Assembly (NCBI RefSeq): GCF_035582795.1
Contig: NC_134366.1
Coordinates: 10,260,161 to 10,324,160, forward strand
Length of the DNA stretch: 64,000 bases
From: Mycteria americana
Lineage: Eukaryota; Chordata; Aves; Ciconiiformes; Ciconiidae
Direction of reading: 5' to 3'
The notes beneath the pieces are model-generated. The model saw nothing but the letters and a program-made list of their open reading frames with translations. It was not told where the DNA came from and made no database searches. Shown one piece after another: positions 1 through 13,274 of the stretch. Within the stretch, counting starts at the first letter, position 1. Each line of letters begins with the position of its first letter. The translations under genes and the position numbers were made by a program.

Positions 1-3000
1 AATTAATAGTCCATAAACTGCAGGTCTTGACCTTAGGGTCACTGTGACAGAACTCCACACTACAGCATATTATTAAGTAAAACCATCAAATTATGTATTT
101 AGTAAATCAATTCTTTAACAATATTACGATCTCTCAAATGTATTGACATGATTTGTTATTTATTTATATGTCATTGGGCAGCAAATATATTCTGACAACC
201 ACACTATAAGTATCCTTAGTAAACTTAACAAAGATACTGTAACAGAATGTATACCAATACTTTTCCTTTATATGTACCTATTGTTTGTCTGGGTTTAGTT
301 TTATTTGGGGGAATACTTCGTAAGGGAGATTCCCCTCCAAAGCTCAGCAAAAATTTTAATTTAAAAATCTTTATGATCATAGACATTTCATACAAAAAAA
401 GGTTAAGATCCTGTCTGGTTCCTTGATAAATTGCTAACTCTTAAAAGGCTTGTGTTGAAAACAGTAACACTATGTACATCACTTTGCCTTTGCAATGTCC
501 TGTACCATATACTTAAGCTTATAGCTGCATACACACACATATATATACACCAAATAATTACTATGTTCCAGCTATGGTCATTTCTGAAGCACAGATGATT
601 CACATTTTTCTATGGCATGCAGATAATAATACAGGAGAGAAAAATAAGCAAACTATACATTGTTCCAAAGAACGTACAAAATGACAATCAAATTTCAGCA
701 AGCAAGAATCAGATTTTCAAGATACAGATGACTGTCACTTTGTAGGACTGAGGACAGTCATATCACTAACAGGAGCTGATGCAGAAAGAGAGAGAGGATG
801 AGCTTAGGTGCCTCCATGGACACATAAAAAGACTAGAATGAGGAGGAATTGAATCCAAGGCTCTGGCAACTCATGAGAAAGCCTAGTGATTAGTACTCAT
901 CCTGTTTTGTAAGATAAACTCTTTAATTTCATTACTACTGCTCACAAGGAGGAGTGTATTCACGTGTCCAGATGTACATGCTTTGAATTGCCCTCTGGAG
1001 GTACCTGCTACTCTCCCCTAACACGGGAAACTGAAGTTCCTAACTTCTAGTGTCCTAAATCACACCTAAATTAGATGCCTTAAATAAACAGGGTGATTTA
1101 CCTCCCTCCGTGGACAATAAATTATTCAGACAGATGTATCACTATAAATTAAATCAGTATGATAGATACATACAACTGAGGGTGTGTAGCACCTAATTAA
1201 TTAAGTGGCATATTTATCTGCAATTAGCAAATAAGCTCTCAAATCTTGGCATGGGTACTGTAAAGTGTGTAAGGCATGGCTGTGCAATTACAATGAAGCA
1301 TGATTCTTTCTCGTGGTAGTTTCTTCAGGAAAACATATTCACTGTAACCTAAATTCATAAATCGCTCTGACTCACCCAAAATAACATTTTTCAAAACAAA
1401 TATACTATTCAGAAGGCAATGGAAGGATTATTAAGGTTATATTAGAGACATACTTTGCTGGGACATCACTTTTATTACTAACTTTAGCTGGTTGTTTTTA
1501 ACTAGCTTTACTTCAGAATAGTACAAATCATCTTGTACCACCTATAACTGAATATATAATACTCACTTCAGGAATAAAGTGTTCCATAAACATTTACAGC
1601 TGAGGCAAGTTTGTTTGCAAAGTGGAACCATCTCCTTCCCTGATACGAGTAGCATGAGTAAAATATTCTGTAATGCATCACTCTTCTTGACACAGAAATC
1701 CATGTTCAATAGTGATAACTTATCAGTAGATGCCGACAGAGTTGGCCTAGGGTCTCCTAACACCTGTGATCACACTGACTGGAAAAAAAAAAAGAAAAAA
1801 AAATTCCTGCTAAATACTGTACAACTCTTCCATTGATTGGCATGGAGTTGGTTAAACTGCCTCTGAAGAAGTCTGCTTAAGTCAAGCATGGTATTTTTTG
1901 CAATATCAACTTCTTAGCAGAACCCTCCTACCCAGCCACCACAGTCTAAGCAAGGAACCACTTAAAGTTATGGTGCCAAAACATGATGCCAACATTTTCA
2001 CTCTGAGCTTCAATTATTGTTTAGTTCTTTATCTGCAAGTCACGCATGAGTACGGAAGCCCATGACATACCACCTTGCTGAACCAAAGCAAAAATCACGC
2101 TTGAATACCATGCAATCATCAATACTAAAAAGAAATAGAGTGACATTAATATGTCATGCTGGATGTATGACCTGCAGAAGAAACACTGCGTCCAGAGCAA
2201 CAAGCATTACCTATGAAAAGCACATTCCTTCCTGGCATCTCTAGGGCATAGGGTTCACTGCGTTTATAGTGATCATCTTAATGTATTATTTTATTAAATG
2301 TTTCAGGCACTTTCACTTACCTTTCAGAATTAAAGATTAATCAATTCCATGACTGTGGACATCTAAACAAGTGTATTGATCCCATTCATTTTTAAAAGCA
2401 AGACACTATGTTGTATTTCAATATGTCATATTTTAAGGCTAGCTTATTGATCACATTTTGAGAACTCTTGATATTCCATTGGAATTTAAGATACAGCGTA
2501 AGTGTAAGATTTTAATTATGATGATGTGTCCACGGAAGCCACAATCTTGTGTACTGACAAGCTTTTGTTTGCATTGAGATCCACCCACTACTCTTATTAT
2601 AAGCAGAGGCTCAACCTGAGAACCATTACCCATTTTTTTCCCTGGGACTGCACATACACGTTGGAAGTACTCTTACATGCAAGGAACAGGTCCTAAAAAC
2701 TGGGAGCAGACTCGCATGAATTTCACATTACACATAGTCTTATACTACAAGTCTGCAGAAACCAGTTAGGTTTCTGGGAGCGATTGTACTAAATTCAATT
2801 ACTAATTTTCACATTTATAGCAGTTAACTTCTTCAAACCAAGACCAGCACCTTTGTTTTGCTTCTTTAGTACTTAATGTTGGTCTAGTTGGCTAATAGAA
2901 GATAAATTTCATGGAGCACCAACAGCTTATGGAATCTAGACACTACACTTGAGGTCTCATAACTCAGAAAGGTTAAGCAAGAAGGTGCACTGTTCCTCAC

Positions 3001-4429
3001 AAATATACAATCAAATCAGGAGTCTGGAGGCATTAAGCAATGCGTCGACGCTCTTTGATACTATATTCAAGATTTACAGCTCATTATTACTCAGCCCTGG
3101 AATGTTTACAAAGCAGGAAATGGAACTTTTAGAAAGTGAGTCTGGTCACCAATACCAGACTTATATTCCTACATGGCCCCATTTTCTTGGATATGTATTT
3201 CTGAATGGATGGACATAAATTAGCCATATAATGCTATTGGTATCAACAGAATTCCAAATGCTAAATATACACACAGAGAGCATGCTGAAAACATGCCATT
3301 TATGTAGTAGTTTGCTAAAATGGGAATAGACTGAGTTAGAAGAAAGGAATGAATCATTTCTGGATGCTGCTTGGGACTACCAGCTTCGCAAGATGATCTC
3401 AAAGAAGATGGGACATACCTTAAAACCACTCTTCTGTGCATGCATTCCATGTTTTTGCTCTTCAGCATTACCACTGAAGTGTCTTTCATAAGCAATAAAT
3501 GTTATGTAAACAAAAACATACATAAATAAATTATAGAGCTCCAGGCAAAAAAGAGCTTATATTATAATATCATAAATTATAAAGACTGTAATTGCTACAG
3601 CCAATAACATTTTAAAACAGAACTGTGCTGATAAATATGTGCGATAAGGCTGAGTAAGACTTACTTAGTTTCAGAGTGGAGTAAATCAGTTGATTTAAGT
3701 CACTGTAATTATAGAAGGAAGGTAATATGGTGAAGTCCTCAAAAACTCACCAGCTTTCTCCCAGTCCTTTTCTTAATGCTGAGGAAGAGCAATGTAAATG
3801 AAACCTGTGCAAGAGGCTAAAAAAATTTATTGAGAGCCCAAAAGATACTGAACACCCACACTTCTTTTAAGTACCTTTACTCTCTAGCTACTTTTAAGAA
3901 ATCAATACATTCTCTTCATAAGAAATCAGTGTCAATGATTTCCTATTTATAAAATGAAGAGGAGAATAAAAACTATGGACTTTATGCTAGATCATTTCCT
4001 GAGATGTGGTGGTTTAGATTAAATATAAAGTCTATTTGAACATACCTGCCACAAATAAACACACTTTGTAAAACAAAACAAAAATGCAGCCCTGTCTGCC
4101 TTGATATGAGGTTTCTCAAAATGCATGCTGATTCATCAAAATAGAGGTGAGGCCAAATCAAAATTTTCTTCTAAAATCCTAGACCATTGATAAAATGAGA
4201 TTAAGATTCAACTGGTTTCTGCTTTAATGGAAGATGTAAATGGGTTTAATCAATTTTTAAAAACAAAATTTAAAGCGCAGACTGTCACCCATTCTTCTCA
4301 AGAGGCACTTTCATCTGTTCTAAACACCAATCTTTCTGCTCCTGTATCTGCAGTCCATTACCATAGCAGCAACTGCTTGGTGCAATAAATGTCTCTTATA
4401 AATCTTTGAGAGAGGCAGAACTGATAAAA

Positions 4430-5170
4430 AACAGTGACATTTCTCAGTTTGCATTCTGAAGATCTTAATTTGATTTTCTCTCAGACAATTTCCTCCAGGC
4501 TAATTACCTTTCTCAGCTGCTTAGGTGACCTCCTCTGCCATACCCTAAAGGTTTGTCTCTCTACCTTCTACAGATCCTGTTATACCCAAGTTGTCTATAT
4601 TTTTATGATATCATCAATCCTAGTAGTGCATGTCAGTAGGTAAACTCTCTTTGGTAAAGGCCATTTAACTCAAAGAGAATGTGACCCAATATGAATAATA
4701 TTGCATTTCTTTTCCTTATTACTTGTTTGATGACACCAGCCTTTTTATTGCCGAAATCCCCATCGTTTTCCCTTGTGGAGCCCTCATATCCAGACCCTGA
4801 AGCTTCTCCACTCTCTACGTCTCCAGCTGTGTCCTGTATTATCATTCTCACTGCTAAGACGCAACTTAATTTCCCATTTTCCATAACACATTCTCACTCT
4901 CAACCCTTCCGGCTCAGTTGCACTTGAAACTCGGCTCCCTACAGCTCCTCTCCTTCAGTGTGTCTCCTCAAATCTCCCACATCCATGTTTCTTCTTCTCT
5001 CTTTCAAAGCTTTCTTTCAAAGCCACATCTCTACTTTCATCTCCTCCTACACTCCTTAGCTCTGGCAAATCCATCGTCTTCACCTCCTTTCATGTATATT
5101 CCTTACTTTGTGCCACCCAATTTGTTTGGAACGATCTCAGTTATTTATTAAATTCTCTCCCCCTCCTTCT
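4430..5170. repeat. Pyrimidine-rich block, possibly an ancient LINE remnant
   Basis: The top strand is strongly T/C-biased for about 700 bases, which creates two overlapping open frames with Ser/Leu/Pro-rich products. The phrases around 5030-5070 and 5125-5145 (tctggcaaa..., tttggaacgatctc) resemble the reverse complement of old L2/CR1-class LINE 3' regions. The match is by eye and weak. Composition alone could explain the open frames. Confidence 0.25.
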
Positions 5171-7104
5171 TCATCAATGGAATAAAAACTTCACCATTAC
5201 TAGAAATACAAACTATTCGGGTTAGCATGAGTGCATAAAATCACAGGTATCTCGTTTTACCTATAACATGCTATCGATGTTTGGGAAATTATCTATGGCT
5301 GATGCAGTCTTAAACAGGGTAAATCACAAAGTCCTGTTTCAGAAATCTTGATCTTTGGAATAAAACCATATCTAAGAAATAATCAATCCTACCTCTAAGC
5401 ACATGTATGGAGTCCCCCATTCCCTGCAACGTTTAAAAATAGATACATTTAAAATTTACTTCCATATATAATCCTCTATCAGAACTGAGAATTTTACCCA
5501 CTCATATTTGTAAAAATGAACGTCTAATTCTCCCCTGCAATTTACTCTTGGGGAACCAAAAGAATGTTTTAGGTATGCCAAACTCATCGAACACATGATA
5601 CTTGCTAGATTTCTTTAGCTTTCTGCAAGCATCATGCTATGTGGTAATACCAAGAAGTTGTCCTAAGGGTTTGACATTAGTTCAAATCTCAGAGCTTTGA
5701 TTGCCATCCAGACTAAAAGCATTTTGTAAGCATGCCAAATTAATAAAAATGCCTCCTTGATACAATTCACCTGGCCTTGTGTTACCTGTCTATACCCATT
5801 TACACCAGAAGAACAATGTAATTTCAATTTTGAGATTCCAGAGAAAGTTCAAAAGATATTTCACTCCACTTGGGAATACCCATTTACTACATAAAACCCA
5901 TAAAATTAGGGTAAGAAATGCTCCTCTGCTGTAACCTAAGCCTGTCTATGCAGGTTTGTTTTCTACTAAGCCTAAATGTAACCACATTGTAGATTCCATC
6001 TATCTGCAAAATATGGGTCCAAATTGGCTTTTCCTACTGTTATGCTTTAACATTTCGTATTTACTCAGCCTAAACTGAACTGTGGATTTTGCACAAGAGA
6101 ACTTTTATTTCTTAATTTATTTAAATCAAAAATGTGTTCTAGAAGGTAAGTATTTGAGTTACATTCTTTGTCTCTTAAGACATATCCCAGTATTTATTAT
6201 AAAAAACAAAAAAGATTGCATATGGAAATGTAAATACATCAAAACACATTAGGGCCATCAAACTATAAAAGGAAACAAAGGAGAATGTAAGTTAAGGAAT
6301 AATAGGGTAACACCGGTCAATCTAAAAATACATCTGCAGAGGAAATCAGTCTAAAGGCAATGTGGTTTGTTGGTTTATTTTAAAGCGGGAAGAGGAGGGA
6401 AATTAAACAGATTTCAAAGACAGAGAAAATCCCACACCATAAAGTGAGTCAAAATTAAAATGTTGGCTGAATCTAGATGTGCCATGGAAAATCCAAAATA
6501 TCTTTGGTTCAGGAGTGCATTAAATATCTAAATCACTAGTGCAGAATTGAATTAGCAGAGCCATAAACCCCATAATTCTGCAACGGCCTCATCCGTGAAA
6601 CTCCAAAGACAGAATGAATAGAAGCAACAGTAAAGCATTGCCAGAACTGAAACTAAATCACTTCCAAAAACAAAAGCTCTGATATTATAGGGTACATCAC
6701 CTGTATCTCATACACATTCTTGAACTATCGTTATGTAGACATTGCCACTCCACTCAGTCAAATGCTTTCTCCTTTTCCAGGTGTAGCTTACAACTGGGAT
6801 AGCTGAGTTGCAGCTCCATAATTTCCACAGAAAGTCTTATCTAGTATCAAGCAAGTTCCTTCTATTAAAAAAATTCCCCTATAAAATATATAGCCAAAGA
6901 TAATGCTTTCAACTTTGTGTGCTGGTTGTCTGGTATAAATCTTACCCCATATAATGGAGAAACAGTAGCATGCTGTCAGGACGCTGCATGCTATTGTAGA
7001 GATACAAATCTACTTCAACTTCCATCTTATCCCCAAAGCTCATTAACATATGAAATTGCAAAAATGCTATGTAAGTCCTTATGCACGGTGGATAATCTTC
7101 TAAT

Positions 7105-7136
7105 AATATTATTAATGTGTTGATATTAATAATATT
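7105..7136. repeat. 12-bp perfect AT inverted repeat
   Basis: AATATTATTAAT at 7105-7116 is matched exactly in reverse complement at 7125-7136, with an 8-base loop. It could extrude as a cruciform. Being pure A/T, it may be a chance product of low complexity. Confidence 0.6.
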
Positions 7137-7989
7137 GGCATATGGTCAGAAACACCTGGTTGCAAAAATCACATGCTTTCCTTCTGAAGGCAAAAGATAA
7201 AAGTCTACTTTTGAAAGGGGAGCATGACAACTTGAATGGAATGCTGATCTGCTTTCATAGAGTGCCAAATTTATCTAATATCAACTCCAGAGTTTCACTA
7301 AATATCATCCAGTTCCACTTCTAAGGGCACCTCTACCTCTTCTTGGAGAATTTTCTCCATTTATGTTGCAGTCAATAAAAATTAATTAATCCTATTTCCA
7401 TATGCATAGCTTGTTCTAAATCTCACTAAATCAATATAACATTCAACTAATTTTATTCATTTCAGTAGGCTTTGGAGTCATCCTATATTTTATTAGTTTA
7501 AGACAAACATTCATTAGCACCAAAGATTATACAGCTTATACTGTAACGCTGTTACAAACATATAATGGCACCTCGGGAAGCTGACACATTTAAGTAAGAT
7601 TGGAGATGTCGCTGTTTACCCATCAATTTAAAACGTGAGAGAACACTGGTTACTGAAGAAAGTTGCAGAGGGCAAGGGGACAGTATAGACTGCTGATAGT
7701 GATAAAAAAATGTTTGTGTTGTGGCTGCTCCTATATTGTTCTCTACAGCATAGTTTAGTATTCGGCAGCAGTAGGTATTTCTTTACATAACTCACAAACT
7801 ATGCTTCATATCATTTTAATTCCTTCATTTCTAATGAGTTCATAAAAAAAAAACTTAAACACATATCCAAGCTAATAAGCTGATGCAAGAGCACACTATA
7901 TCAGCATAATGTGCTGATATTTCACTACTACAAACCAGAGATAAGCAAAGCTGAGTTTACCTTTCCTAACTTCTCGTCTATTGACTTTC

Positions 7990-8197
7990 AGGGCTTGATT
8001 CAGCTGCCCAGACACAAGCATCTAATGCCATTTGAGATACCATAGAGACTCTGAAGCATCTACCTGACACCCATCAGATGTGATGCAGGATTTGAGAGAC
8101 CTACACCCTTCAGGAATGGCAGCTGAAGGCCAGCCATTATATCCTAAGGTATCTCAAAAGGCACTAGATACCTACGGCTAGGCAACTGAATCCCACC
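7990..8197. mobile_element. Non-autonomous TIR (MITE-like) element
   Basis: A 45-base left arm beginning GATTCAGCTGCC (7997-8041) is matched in reverse complement by a 45-base right arm ending GGCAACTGAATC (8148-8192), with about 80% identity between the arms and 106 bases between them. No coding capacity lies inside. The structure (long imperfect terminal inverted repeats, about 200 bp) is that of a short non-autonomous DNA-transposon derivative. I recognise the style from bird and reptile genomes but cannot give a family name. Target-site duplications are not clear. Confidence 0.7.
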
Positions 8198-9679
8198 TCT
8201 TGTGACTTTAGCAATATGTTTACTAGAAGAAAGCTCTTGGGACATAGTGTGAGCTGTCATAGACTACTGCATTATACTCCTTTATAAACTGAGCACACTC
8301 CATCATTAAGCTATTTAAATTTTTACCTCCCCACAGTTTGTAATAGGAGGTAGCTCCAGAACTTCAACTGCTCTTTCTTATACTTACAAATGTTGTTCAT
8401 ATTGCCAGCCTTACTCATGGATGATTAAACCCATTTGTTTTAATGCCAACATTATCTTCTAGCTTCAATAGCACTAGTGTTTTTCCTCCCTTGATAGGTT
8501 TACAGAGAGAAGCCATATACACTTACAGCACAATGTTTGCTAGGCTAAACAATGCTAGGCTTTAACAATGCTTTTTGTGATGACATTAATACTCTTTATC
8601 ACTACTGGAAACACTGCGTCTGAGACGGTTTTTCTGTTTGCCTTTTCTGCAGTCACTTGGGTGAATCACAGTCATCCTGTTGTTAACTAGCAGACTCCAG
8701 CCTTTCTACCCGCTTTGTCATTTTGAGTGGGTGAGCTTCCAGATTTGTCATTTTATTAACTCTAACTTATACTATGATGTTTTATTTCATTTCTTTCTCT
8801 TCCTTCTTATATACCCAGCTAAGTTATCTTTTTACCACCATTCAATATATCCTTTCTTTGATAAAACATGAGCTCTCACCTTCACTCTTAACCACTGCAA
8901 GCTCTCCATTCTTTGTCATATCTCAGGAAGGTCTTTATTGGTTCAGAATTTACACCCTGGGCCAAGAAGAAAACAGGGTCGCTTTCTGTTGAGAGGATAT
9001 GAACAAGAAAGGAGCAGGAAAAAGCAGATGAAAACAGCTGATTATCTGCAGACAGACAATCTAGCTTCTTATATTTGGGTATTTAAATCTGGCATCTAGA
9101 GAAAGGTATTGTGAACAGGATCTAGGCTGGGCAGGGAACAATGCTAAAAGCAATGGCAAGACTCATAACAATGGCACTACCATGGCCTTGCATGTACTCC
9201 AGTATATAAAGATGTACATACGATAAACTGACCTTCCATTGTAAGAAGCTTCCATTTGTGTTATTGTTTTCCAAGGAGCTGATGCATAATAATGGCTTTT
9301 CCCTCAGAATGAGACTATTTCCAAAACAGCCATGTTCATGATTAGTAGATTAAAAATAGTGTGGGGAAGCAGACCCACTGTCACAATTTCCCTTTTCCAG
9401 CAGATGGCATTAGTAGTTGCCTGCTGTTTAGTTCCTGGACGACCTCAAGTCCAAGGAAGCCAAAGATCTTGGCAGAAGAATCTCAGAGCCTCTCTTACTG
9501 ACCTTGCAGCTTTTATACACCCTCCCCTACCCTTTAATCTTTCCTCCCATTTATTTTATTTCATCTTTTATCTGGATCTACCAATATTAACCTGTGGAGG
9601 TCGACTTTTAAGTCAAAATCTAATTATTCAAAATAATTATTGTTTTATGTTATTTTGCATCATTTGAAGCCTCACCTTC
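8198..9679. other. Intergenic DNA, no gene recognised
   Basis: No exon or repeat family recognised. The longest frame (about 110 codons near 9332-9667) runs up to the start of the CR1 element and has no domain signature. Confidence 0.5.
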
Positions 9680-10981
9680 CGGGGAATGTGATGGAGCAAA
9701 CAACCCTGGAAACCATTTCCACACATCTGAAGGTCAAGAAAGTGATTGGGATTAGTCAGCATGCATTTTTGAAGAAGAAATGCCTGACCAACCTGATAGT
9801 CTTCTACCATGAGATGACTGGCTTGGTGGGAGAAAGGACAGCAGTGGAGGAGAGCAGTGGATGATGTTCATCCTGACTCCAGGATGGCTTTCAGTGGTGT
9901 CTCCCACAACGTCCTCACAGAGAAACTGAAGTACAGGCTAGATAACTAAACTGTGAGGTGAACTGAAAACTTGCTGAACTGCTGGGCTCAAACGGTTGTG
10001 ATCACTGGCATGAAGACCAGCTAGAGGCCAATCACCAGTGGTGTACCCCAGGGATGGATGCTGGGGCCAATACTGTTTATCATCTTCATTAATTAACTGG
10101 AAGATGGGACACAGTGCACCCTCAGCAAGTTTACAGACCATACAAAACTGGAGGAGTGTTTAATAGACCAGATGGTTGTACTGTCATTCAGAGGGACCTC
10201 CACATGCTGGAGAAATGGGCAAAGAGGACTTTCATGGAGTTCAACAGAGGGAAATACAAAGTCCTGTCCCTTGGGAGGAACAACCTCATTATAACCTGGC
10301 TAACCAGCTGGAAAGCAGCAGCAAAGGACCTGGGGGGTCCTGGTGGACACCAAGTTTAACATGATCCAGAAACGCACCCTTGCAGCAAAGGCCAACAGCA
10401 TCCTGAGCTGCACTAGGAAGAGCACTGCTAGCAGATCGAGGGAGGTGATTCTTCCCCTCTACTCAGCACTGGTGAGGGCAGATCTGGAGTGCTAGCTGTA
10501 GTGCTGGGCTCCCCACTATGAGATGTGGACACACTGGAGCGAGTCCAGCAAAGGGCCACAGACATGGTTAAGATATTGGACCATTTGTTATGCAAAGAGA
10601 ACTGGCATTGTTCAGCCTGGAGAAGAGAAGGCTCAGGGGGATCTTAAAATGTGTATAAATACCTGATGAGATGGTATACACAAGACAGAGCCAGACTCTT
10701 CTCAGTGGTATCCAGGGAAAGGACAAGAGACAATGGGCACAAACTGAAATACAAGGAATTCCATTTAAACATAAGAAAAAACTTTTATACTGTAAGCGTG
10801 ACTGAACACTGAAACAGGTTTCCCAGAGAGGCTGTGGAGTCTCCATCCTTGGATATATTCAAAACCCGACTAGACATGGCCCTGAGTAACTTGCTCTAGC
10901 TGACCCTGCTTTGAGCAGGAGGGGTTGGACTAGACAAACTCCAGAGGTGCCTTCCAACCTCAATCATTCTGTGATTCTGTA
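9680..10981 (+). mobile_element. CR1 LINE, 5'-truncated, decayed ORF2 plus 3' end
   Basis: This is a 3' portion of a chicken-repeat-1 non-LTR retrotransposon in + orientation. Conceptual translation across shifting frames follows the reverse transcriptase: a palm segment reading TSGVPQG-like near 10036-10060, then a position where the catalytic F/YADD would be expected, reading FTDH near 10128-10140, so the active-site aspartates are damaged. Downstream come the typical LEKWAKR-like (10207-10227) and [15 protein letters not shown] (10608-10640) segments. It ends in the short 3' UTR with ATTCTGTGATTCTGTAA (10965-10981), the diagnostic CR1 tail without poly(A). Many stops and frameshifts make it inactive. 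The copy is among the younger-looking in this window because long stretches still read in frame. Confidence 0.9.
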
Positions 10982-12750
10982 ACTCTGGAAAGTAAATTGA
11001 AAGCTAAACAAGACTCAACTTTTGACCAAATTTTGCTAAACAATAAAAATCTTATGGCTAGAGTTCCCTGAACTAATGAAATCCCTACTTCTCAAAAGTC
11101 TCCATCTTTCACTTCCCCCATACTGACAAGCCCCTCTTTGGGAGGAACAAGACCCTCTGGTTTCTTACGTGCCCTTTTATTCATATCTCAAAGACTCTTT
11201 TAAACACAGATCTTGAAGACTATTATATGTAACTGAAGCATTTGACATACCTTGCTGCTGAGCTGTGACTAGCTCTCACTATCAGCTTGGAGGTGACCCA
11301 TCCTCAGTGCATCCCTGCTGGCTGCCAGAGCTGTTCGCTCCTTCCCTGCATAACCCATCCAGTATTGCCAGTGTACACAGTGTTTGATCAAGGTCACCTT
11401 TCCTTGACAGGAAGCATTTAATTTCCTTCCCTTCCACCAATAAGGCTAGAGGGCCCAGTCCAAAACCCACTAGAGAAGAGCCCAGATGAATTAAATGGAC
11501 CCTTAGGTCTCTCACTGGTTGCAATCAAGAAAAGAGACAATTAACACAAAAAGAAAACAACAAATTTGGGATTCACCTCTTCTAATTTCAGAGGAGGCAT
11601 CTAGTCCAAGCTAGGTCTCTAGACTCCATCTATAGTAAATGGGGTACAGCAGCACCTTCACAAGAGGATGCAATTCATCTCTCAGACAGGAGACACAAGT
11701 TGCTATCTGAAGAAGCCTCCCCTTCCCCCTTCACTCCGTTACCCCTAAACAAGAATTTCAGGCAGCAAGTCAGGTGAGCTGAACCCCACGCCATTTCCTA
11801 CACATTACCTTTGTCCATTTCCACATTGATATTATTGCTTTTCCTCTTTCCTCAGCCAAATGCAAGTCCATTTGAATTTGCTTCCACTACGTCTCCTGAC
11901 TTAGTAAATCAAATCCATTGTAAGGCACAAAAGCAAAGGCTTTCTTCAAATCCAAATAAATTACGTTCAATGTCTCAGGATTGCCTCCCAATCTGCTAGT
12001 GTATATAATGCATTTAAATGAAACGTATGCATATGAATGGTGATTGCTCCTTATTGAAACGCACATCTCTAAACACCCTGTAATCTTGTTCCTTACCAGT
12101 GTCTCCCAGAAATTATTCCAGCATAAAAGGCTTTCTTCTTCATCCTCAAACCAGTTTTAAAGCCATACAACACAAAGTGTTACTCAAGCTCTTATACTGT
12201 CATTGTATTTATTATTTTCTCCCTTTGCTCACACACACAGTTTTAAGTGTTTTCCAAATGTATAAGGGAAATTCTTGAGACGGGAATTTGGTCACAGATT
12301 AGGAGAATAAGCAATATATGAAAGACAGAAAAGAAAGAGTCTCCTAATATTCTTGTCAAAAAATGAGCAATTATTTAGAGATCTCATCTGATGCTTATTG
12401 ACAAGAGTAGGAGACTTTTTCTTTTTGCAATGATTTCTTTGCAGCCTGAATTCTTTTCCCATCAGGCAGTCCCCCAGAACCATCTGATCTCCTAAATGAG
12501 CAAAGTAAATGAGTTGCCCTTTCTCTGCCTATGTCTTACGCGTTCTGATTCCGTATCCACCAATTAAAACCCCGAATGACTCAAAGAGGCATTAAATCAG
12601 GACACATTGTCTCTGAAAAATATATAAAGGCTTTCCTAGAAGATTTCAATCATACCTAGGGATATATCTTTACTGAGTCTCAACTGCTGTCAAACTGCAG
12701 TTCTTCCAATTTGCCTACTAACACTGTGACCAGAAGTAAATTTCACAATC

Positions 12751-12858
12751 CTTTCAAAATGACTTAAACACCTAAACTTTATTTCCCAGTTGACTTAGGT
12801 ACTTCAGACTCAAATCACATTGAAAACCTCCTACCTGCCTAAATCCCTTTTGAAAATT
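12751..12858. repeat. Degenerate hairpin interspersed repeat
   Basis: The left end (TTTCAAAATGACTTAAACACCTAAA in two pieces, 12752-12776) and the right end (CTGCCTAAATCCCTTTTGAAAATTG in two pieces, 12836-12859) are imperfect reverse complements. The same 'CCTAAA ... TTTGAAAAT' design is common in old inverted-repeat elements of birds and reptiles. It is heavily diverged and I cannot assign a family. Confidence 0.4.
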
Positions 12859-13233
12859 GACTACTTCATAGCTCTTTCCCAAAGAAACCTACACTCTCAT
12901 TGTTAAGTTACAGATCTGACTGTTTATTTCCTTTCAAGTAACAAGGTGATTTTTTTTTCAGAAAACAGAGATTTCATCACCAGAAAAAAAAAATCATCCT
13001 CTAGAATGATGACATTTAAAATATGCTAGTTGCAGTATGATTCTTGCATGAACGGGTGATGAAAGAAATTAATTTCTTCCTGCCAAAAGTAACAGCTGTA
13101 TTATTAAAAATATTGTTAGGATTGTGCAAAAATCCAGTCAGATTACTATTGTGGAAGAAATACCTCATCTGCTGCTTCTTTTTAATACAGTAGCAAATAT
13201 ACTGCCTGGTTTGGCTTCATGCCAAGATTAATT

Positions 13234-13274
13234 TTAAATTGGACCTCATGAAATATTTATGAGGTCCAATTTAA
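13234..13274. repeat. 16-bp perfect inverted repeat
   Basis: TTAAATTGGACCTCAT at 13234-13249 is repeated exactly as its reverse complement at 13259-13274 around the 9-base loop GAAATATTT. The stem has mixed composition (GGACCTC core), so unlike the AT hairpins it is unlikely to be chance. Surroundings at about 13000-13330 are free of recognisable repeats. Confidence 0.8.

Larger units (their letters stand above)
1..7989. other. Intergenic DNA, no gene recognised
   Basis: AT-rich sequence with no exon-like run of codons flanked by splice sites on either strand. Open frames here are short (under about 95 codons) and have no family signature. Simple tracts include a broken A-run near 1782-1802 and a CA/TA-rich stretch near 530-552. 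By synteny this should be the gene-poor side of the interval that faces SHH, where distal SHH enhancers are expected, but I cannot point to a named one here. Confidence 0.6.
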
